Source: Fimbriimonadaceae bacterium
GTDB lineage: Bacteria > Armatimonadota > Fimbriimonadia > Fimbriimonadales > Fimbriimonadaceae
Direction: 5' to 3'
Length of the DNA stretch: 11,565 nt
Assembly: GCA_022402505.1 (NCBI GenBank)
Contig: JAKRSE010000288.1
Location: forward strand, 1-11,565
Below are positions 7,347 through 11,565 of the stretch, piece after piece. Under the pieces are notes generated by a model. That model saw only the letters and a program-made list of their open reading frames with translations, did no database searches and was not told where the DNA came from. The translations under genes and the position numbers were made by a program. Numbering within the stretch: the stretch's first letter is position 1; each line of letters starts with the position of its first letter.

Positions 7347-7480
7347 TCTGGCCCAGATGGACCTTCTTTTGGGATTCGTCAAGGAGGTCAAGTCCCGGCT
7401 GCTTTTGCGGGCGGGCTGCTCCGTCCTGACTCTTTGCCTCAAATCCATGAAGACGGTTCGGGGCACGGAGTGCAGTCGGA
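7347..7480. promoter_or_regulatory. Divergent control region between thyX and nrdJ
   Basis: This 134-base spacer must hold the promoters for both divergent deoxynucleotide-synthesis genes if ATG 7346 is the true thyX start. GGAG at 7467-7470, ten bases before ATG 7481, is the likely nrdJ ribosome-binding site. I see no convincing -10/-35 pair and no AT-rich NrdR-box-like pair. It is too short for a standard cobalamin riboswitch, which might otherwise be expected beside a B12-dependent enzyme. If thyX began at 7466, almost all of this spacer would be coding. Confidence 0.35.
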
Positions 7481-9334
7481 ATGGAACTCGGTTCTCAGCT
7501 TCTCAGCGACATGGTCGTCCACGCCAAGTACGCCCGGTACCGGGCAGACCTCGGACGCCGCGAGACCTACGAGGAGATCGTGGAGCGGAACCTGGCGTTC
7601 CACCTCGAACGATTCCCCCAGATGGAGGCCGAGCTGCGCGAAGCCTACCGCCAGGTCTTCGCCAGGCGAGCCCTCCCCTCCATGCGGAGCATGCAGTTCG
7701 CCGGAGACTCGCTGGCCCGCAACCACGCCCGGGCCTACAACTGCTCCTTCCTGAATCTGGATGACGTGGCGGCCTTCTCCGAGACGATGTTCCTGCTCCT
7801 CTGCGGATGCGGAGTGGGACTCTCCGTCCAACGCCGCCACGTGGACCGGCTTCCGGCCCTCACTGCCCCGGGACGAGACCTCCCCTGGATCGTCGGCGAT
7901 TCGGTGGAAGGTTGGGCGGAAGCGGTCGGCGCCCTGATGAGAGCCCACCTGCACGGCCGCCCGAGGCCGATCTTCGACTTTTCCGCCGTCCGACCCGATG
8001 GCAGTCCACTGAGCAGCGGAGGCAAGGCTCCCGGACCGCTGCCGCTCAGGCGGGCGCTGGCGGCCGTTGAGGGCCTCCTGGAAGCGCTCCCCCGAGGCTC
8101 GCAGCTGAGCCCGATCCAGGTCTACGACATCATGTGCCTGCTCAGCGAATGCGTCTTGAGCGGTGGGATCCGGCGGTCGGCCATGATCTGCCTCTTCGAC
8201 CGGGACGACGAAGAGATGTGGACTGCCAAGTCGCCCCAGGCCATGACCGAACATCCGGAACGCTGCCTGGCGAACAACTCCGTCGTCCTGCCGCGCGGCC
8301 GGGTCGACGCGGAGGAGTTTGCGGTGGTCTGGGAACGGATCTCCGGCGCCGGCACCGGCGAGCCCGGCATCCTCTGGACCGATGACGAAGACTGGGGCTG
8401 CAATCCCTGCGGCGAAATCGCGCTTCCGTCCTGCGGCTTCTGCAACCTCGTCGAAGTGAATGTCGGCGACGTGCAGGATCAGGCTGATCTGGAACGCCGG
8501 GTCGAGGCGGCGGCGGTGATCGGAACGTTCCAGGCCACTCTCACCGAGTTTCCCTTCCTTCGACCGATCTGGAGAAGGCAGGCCGAGCGTGACCGGCTGA
8601 TCGGCATCGGGCTGACCGGCATCGCCTCGGGCGCGGTGGACGGGCTGGATCTGGCTCGGGCGGCGCGGGCGGCTCGACGGGCGAACGAGCGGACGGCGGC
8701 CCGACTTGGAATCGCCCCCGCCGCCCGACTGACCTGCGTCAAGCCCAGCGGGACGGCGAGCCTGGTGCTCGGCTGTTCATCGGGAATCCATCCCTGGCAC
8801 GACCGCTTCTATCTCCGCAGGATGCGTCTTGGAGTCCAAGAGCCCCTGGCCGTCCATCTGGCCCTGCGGCATCCCGAACTGATTGAGCCCAGCGAGTCGC
8901 GTCCGGGCCGGGAGGTGGTGGTGACGATTCCGGTGGCGGCTCCACAAGGGGCGGCGACTCGGCATGAACCCGCCCGGGACCTGCTCCAGCGGGTCCGGAA
9001 GGTGATGCAGGAATGGGTTCTGCCCGGTCATGCCCGCGGGGCGAACACGAACAACATCAGCTGCACGGTCACGGTCCGCGAGGGCGAGTGGCAGGATGTG
9101 GGCGCGTGGGTCTGGCGGAACCGGAACCTGGCCGGAGGACTCACCTTCTTTCCCTGGTACGAGGGGGTCTACGCGCAGCCGCCGTTTGAGTCTGTCTCCG
9201 AAGAGGAGTTTGTCCGCCGTTCCGCCGCCCTCACCCGATGGGACCCCGCCGACGTGATGGAGTCGGCCGACGGTACTGTCCTGGAATCCCAGACCGCCTG
9301 CGCCGGCGGCTCATGCGAGGTCGTCACTCTCTGA
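7481..9334 (+). CDS. nrdJ: Adenosylcobalamin-dependent (class II, monomeric-type) ribonucleotide reductase
   Basis: This enzyme reduces ribonucleotides to deoxyribonucleotides with a thiyl radical generated from coenzyme B12, without needing oxygen. The 617-residue protein matches the Lactobacillus leichmannii RTPR type. The active-site block NPCGEIALPSCGFCNL has radical Cys310, Glu312 and Cys321 at the same 11-residue Cys spacing as C408/C419, and Asn308 precedes them. Cys88 (YNCSF) is the N-terminal partner equivalent to C119. The C-terminal CAGGSC (607-612) is the redox shuttle pair equivalent to C731/C736. LANNSVV (263-269), CVKPSGTAS (419-427) and ISCTVTV (526-532) are further family blocks. 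It is about 120 residues shorter than the L. leichmannii enzyme; roughly half of the loss seems to lie between Cys88 and the FSAVRP strand, where that enzyme carries its effector-binding insertion. It is divergent from thyX, its partner in dNTP supply. Confidence 0.95.
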   Translation: MELGSQLLSDMVVHAKYARYRADLGRRETYEEIVERNLAFHLERFPQMEAELREAYRQVFARRALPSMRSMQFAGDSLARNHARAYNCSFLNLDDVAAFSETMFLLLCGCGVGLSVQRRHVDRLPALTAPGRDLPWIVGDSVEGWAEAVGALMRAHLHGRPRPIFDFSAVRPDGSPLSSGGKAPGPLPLRRALAAVEGLLEALPRGSQLSPIQVYDIMCLLSECVLSGGIRRSAMICLFDRDDEEMWTAKSPQAMTEHPERCLANNSVVLPRGRVDAEEFAVVWERISGAGTGEPGILWTDDEDWGCNPCGEIALPSCGFCNLVEVNVGDVQDQADLERRVEAAAVIGTFQATLTEFPFLRPIWRRQAERDRLIGIGLTGIASGAVDGLDLARAARAARRANERTAARLGIAPAARLTCVKPSGTASLVLGCSSGIHPWHDRFYLRRMRLGVQEPLAVHLALRHPELIEPSESRPGREVVVTIPVAAPQGAATRHEPARDLLQRVRKVMQEWVLPGHARGANTNNISCTVTVREGEWQDVGAWVWRNRNLAGGLTFFPWYEGVYAQPPFESVSEEEFVRRSAALTRWDPADVMESADGTVLESQTACAGGSCEVVTL

Positions 9335-9363
9335 CCGCCTCTCATCGTTCGCCCAACTCCGAC

Positions 9364-9406
9364 CTTTTGACTCACGATCCAAGGTTCATGAATGCTGAGT
9401 CAAAGG
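9364..9406. repeat. 11-bp inverted repeat downstream of nrdJ
   Basis: CTTTTGACTCA (9364-9374) pairs with TGAGTCAAAGG (9396-9406). Nine Watson-Crick pairs are continuous, then one T-G wobble and one C-G pair, around a 21-base loop whose centre TTCATGAA (9385-9392) is itself palindromic. A run of seven T begins 18 bases later (9425-9431). The large loop, AT-rich stem and distance to the T run argue against a classical terminator. An operator for the downstream prepilin gene, or a weak terminator for nrdJ, are both possible. Confidence 0.5.
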
Positions 9407-9548
9407 CGATGAGGCGATTCCACATTTTTTTGTCTTGATTTCGGTCGAATCTTCGGAGAATCTGGACTCTCTGGTTGCGGGCGACGTAAAATGCCTCATC
9501 GGCAAGGCGCACAGGCGCGCTGAAAATATCGCCGAAGGCAAACCTGCC

Positions 9549-10361
9549 ATGAACCGTCTGTCTCATTCTTCCAAGAGCGGCTTTACGCTGATCGAACTGC
9601 TTGTTGTCATCGCCATCATCGCCATCCTCGCGGCGATCCTGTTCCCGGTCTTCGCTCAGGCCAAGGCTTCGGCCAAGCGGGTCTCCGCCCTCAGCAACAC
9701 CAAGCAGATCGGCACGGCCATCCACATCTATGCCTCGGACCACGACGACATGTTCGTCCCGGGAACGATTCAGTCCGGCACCGCCTTCCGGTTCAGCTAC
9801 TTCGAGTTCCTGCTGGAGCCGTACATCAAGAACCGCCAGATCTGGCAGGACCCGGCCGCGCAGCATTCCGGGGCGAACCAGCGGTCGATCGGCCTGAGCG
9901 GCAAGGCCTCCGTGGACGTCGGCTCCCTCTGGCCGAACAACCAGGTCTGGTCGCTGACCTCCATCGAGTTTCCGTCGGAATTCATCGTGGCGAGCGGCGT
10001 TCAGCCCAGCCCCTACACCGCCGGAGTGGCGGGACTTCGGTTCACAAGTTCGGGATCGGTGTTTCAGGCGTGCCGCTCAATCGTCAATCCTCTTGCCGGA
10101 CTCGCGCAGAACAACAACACGCGACCCTACATCCGGCATACAGGCTCGAACAACTATGCTTTCTCCGACTCCTCGGCCCGGAATCTCCGGCCGCAACAGA
10201 CGCTCCTCCCGAACAACCTGTGGCATCCGCTGCGACCGTCGGGGGCTGAGCAGTTGAGCAACCCCCAGAACCAGGCGGGACTCCCGATCAGCCCGGTCAC
10301 GCCGCTGCCCCTCTCCGGAACGACCAACTGCAACTCGTTCGTCTGGTGGGGAGGACGCTGA
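9549..10361 (+). CDS. Prepilin-type N-terminal cleavage/methylation domain protein (variant H-X9-DG family)
   Basis: From ATG 9549 this encodes 270 residues. The leader MNRLSHSSKSG is followed by FTLIELLVVIAIIAILAAI and then LFPVFAQAK, so cleavage would fall between Gly11 and Phe12, leaving Glu16 at mature +5: a fully canonical prepilin-peptidase site. The exported domain contains YASDHDD (61-67), a motif this family shares with the window's other prepilin (YAADYDD). Near the C-terminus, RHTGSNNYAFSDSSARN keeps His197 and Asp207 at the X9 spacing, but the following Gly is Ser208, so the usual H-X9-DG is H-X9-DS. GAAGGC about eleven bases upstream may be the ribosome-binding site. An in-frame TTG at 9435 would place the signal internally and is rejected. 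The next gene starts one base after this stop, so the two are probably cotranscribed. The 214-base upstream spacer contains the inverted repeat and no other gene. Confidence 0.87.
   Translation: MNRLSHSSKSGFTLIELLVVIAIIAILAAILFPVFAQAKASAKRVSALSNTKQIGTAIHIYASDHDDMFVPGTIQSGTAFRFSYFEFLLEPYIKNRQIWQDPAAQHSGANQRSIGLSGKASVDVGSLWPNNQVWSLTSIEFPSEFIVASGVQPSPYTAGVAGLRFTSSGSVFQACRSIVNPLAGLAQNNNTRPYIRHTGSNNYAFSDSSARNLRPQQTLLPNNLWHPLRPSGAEQLSNPQNQAGLPISPVTPLPLSGTTNCNSFVWWGGR
10348..10354 (+). promoter_or_regulatory. Strong ribosome-binding site setting a TTG start
   Basis: GGGGAGG lies 8 bases before TTG 10363 and inside the last codons of the prepilin gene. It is among the best Shine-Dalgarno matches I see in the window. 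It supports the TTG start of the thioredoxin-like protein over the ATG at 10399, which would delete the signal peptide. Confidence 0.65.
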
Positions 10362-10362
10362 C

Positions 10363-11565
10363 TTGCTCGCCCTCGCCGCAACGCTGCTCCTCGCCCAGAT
10401 GCCTGGGCCGATCGAAGTCCCGCTGAACCGACAGGTCACCGGGCTGGACTTCGCCGGGACCCGTGAGGCCAACCAGATGTACATGCCCGGTTCGATCCGG
10501 CTCTCCCAGGACCGCCCGGCCCATGCGACCAAGACGCCGGCTCCCTGGGGGAACCTCCTGTTCGGCTCCTTCGTGGTCGGGAACGGGGCGGACTCGGAGT
10601 TCTTCCTGGCCCTCCAGGTGAACGGCGAGGACTCGCGGCTGTTCATCGACGCCAACCAGAACGGGGACTTCACGGACGACCCGGCCGCCTCCTGGACCAA
10701 GCTTCCGGCCCGAGCCGAAGGACAGGCTCCCTCATGGCAGGGAACCAACGTCGTCAACGGCTCCTATGTCGCCGGCGACCGGTCCTTCCGCTCCCCCTAC
10801 GGCCTGAACTTCTTCTGGTCGCCGGGGCGGACGCAGATCGGGTTCTACCGGGCGACGGTTCTCACGGCCGACATCCAGATCAACGGCAGCACGGTGTCGA
10901 TCCGGGTGATGGAGGACGGCAATGACGGGGTCTTCAACCGAAGGTTCGACCTGAGCGAAGACCACGCCGGCCTTCGGCCCGTGCAGATCGTCATGAACGG
11001 GTCCCGAAAGGACGCGAGGGGGACGTTCGACTTCAATGGAGTCAACTATCTGGCCGACCTCGCTCCGGATGGAAGCCGGCTGGTCCTGACCCCGACGTTC
11101 CGAGTCGTTCGGTCGCAGGCGCCGCCGCCCACTCCGCCCAGGCCGCTGCTGGCTCCCGGGACTCCGGCGCCGGACTTCGTGGCCCACGCGCCGAACGGCG
11201 ACCCCATGAAGCTGAGCGACCACCTGGGCAAGATCGTCGTGCTGAAGTTCTGGGCCACCTGGTGCGGACCCTGCATCGCCTCCATGCCGCACTTCCAGGA
11301 TGTCTACAACCAGACCAAGGACCAGGATGTCAGGATCCTGGCGGTCTGCGTCTCCGACGACCGTGAGGCCTTCGACCGCTGGGTCCCGGCGAACCGGGCG
11401 AGGTTCACCTTCCCGGTTTACTTCGATCCGGCGGGCCGGAACCGCCAGCAGGCGATCAGCAGCGCGCTCTACAACGTCTCCGGAATTCCGGCCGTGTACA
11501 TCATCGGCCGGGACGGCAAGGTGGTGGAGTCGGTGATCGGCTACAGCGAAGGCGACAAGCGGGTC
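10363..11565 (+). CDS. Exported TlpA/ResA-like thioredoxin-fold protein with N-terminal extension, C-terminus outside the window
   Basis: TTG 10363 opens a frame of 401 codons that reaches the window end without a stop. Residues 1-12 (LALAATLLLAQ) form a short export signal. Residues 20-250 are a beta-rich domain holding two calcium-loop-like segments, DANQNGDFTDD (96-106) and EDGNDGVFNRRFD (184-196). A proline-rich linker (254-270) precedes a thioredoxin-like domain: PAPDF (268-272), VVLKFWATWCGPC (292-304) with redox Cys301/Cys304, and GIPAVYII (374-381) with the cis-proline at 376. This matches the AhpC/TSA-TlpA-ResA family, which keeps exported proteins or haem-binding thiols reduced outside the cytoplasm. 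Start choice rests on GGGGAGG eight bases upstream. The start lies one base after the prepilin stop, so the two exported proteins are probably made together. The domain looks nearly complete; only its last helix should lie outside. Confidence 0.9.
   Translation, partial: MLALAATLLLAQMPGPIEVPLNRQVTGLDFAGTREANQMYMPGSIRLSQDRPAHATKTPAPWGNLLFGSFVVGNGADSEFFLALQVNGEDSRLFIDANQNGDFTDDPAASWTKLPARAEGQAPSWQGTNVVNGSYVAGDRSFRSPYGLNFFWSPGRTQIGFYRATVLTADIQINGSTVSIRVMEDGNDGVFNRRFDLSEDHAGLRPVQIVMNGSRKDARGTFDFNGVNYLADLAPDGSRLVLTPTFRVVRSQAPPPTPPRPLLAPGTPAPDFVAHAPNGDPMKLSDHLGKIVVLKFWATWCGPCIASMPHFQDVYNQTKDQDVRILAVCVSDDREAFDRWVPANRARFTFPVYFDPAGRNRQQAISSALYNVSGIPAVYIIGRDGKVVESVIGYSEGDKRV

Noticed and set aside
7347..7480. 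Cobalamin riboswitch before nrdJ
   Set aside because: The spacer is too short for the usual aptamer, and I found no B12-box-like core.
6534..7754. 406-codon plus-strand frame across thyX and the nrdJ start
   Set aside because: It is antisense to clearly conserved ThyX residues and out of frame with NrdJ; a composition shadow.
7439..8254. 271-codon minus-strand frame opposite the nrdJ N-terminus
   Set aside because: It overlaps conserved NrdJ blocks and shows no recognisable motif or export signal.
9364..9431. Intrinsic terminator of nrdJ
   Set aside because: The loop is 21 bases, the stem is not GC-rich and the T run is 18 bases away from it, so I list it only as an inverted repeat.

Overview
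The window is bacterial and mostly GC-rich. It most likely comes from an Armatimonadota (Fimbriimonadia-like) chromosome. The best clue is two secreted prepilin-like proteins whose N-terminal helix ends AAILFPVFAQAK, a form I associate with the large prepilin families of that phylum. This taxonomic call is inference; no rRNA or other universal marker is present.

Left edge (1-954): a lower-GC stretch (43% in one line counted) holds the N-terminal 253 codons of a two-helix membrane protein on the minus strand. It runs off the window with no stop codon. A divergent small two-helix membrane protein starts at 955. The partial gene differs in composition from everything else here and looks like recently acquired accessory DNA.

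1201-3589: a minus-strand pair, made of a prepilin-type N-terminal domain protein and an overlapping exported beta-propeller-like protein. A DUF4240 protein is divergent from it. 3594-7346: a tight minus-strand run of thyX (flavin-dependent thymidylate synthase), an AAA_14/DUF4143-type ATPase and an exported GHL10/DUF187 glycoside-hydrolase-like protein, joined by 11-nt and 1-nt overlaps. The ATPase gene is visibly less GC-rich than its neighbours.

7347-9334: a short divergent control region, then a compact adenosylcobalamin-dependent ribonucleotide reductase on the plus strand. Together thyX and nrdJ supply deoxynucleotides: NrdJ reduces ribonucleotides and ThyX makes dTMP. 9335-11565: a spacer with an 11-bp inverted repeat, a second prepilin-like protein, and a TlpA/ResA-like thioredoxin-fold protein that runs off the right edge. 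The last two appear to be one transcription unit.

Most of the window is housekeeping or lineage-typical content. The parts most worth following are the truncated low-GC membrane gene at the left edge, the inserted-looking ATPase, and the shortened reductase. No RNA gene, CRISPR array, insertion sequence or convincing intrinsic terminator was found, and no gene-free stretch exceeds 300 bases.
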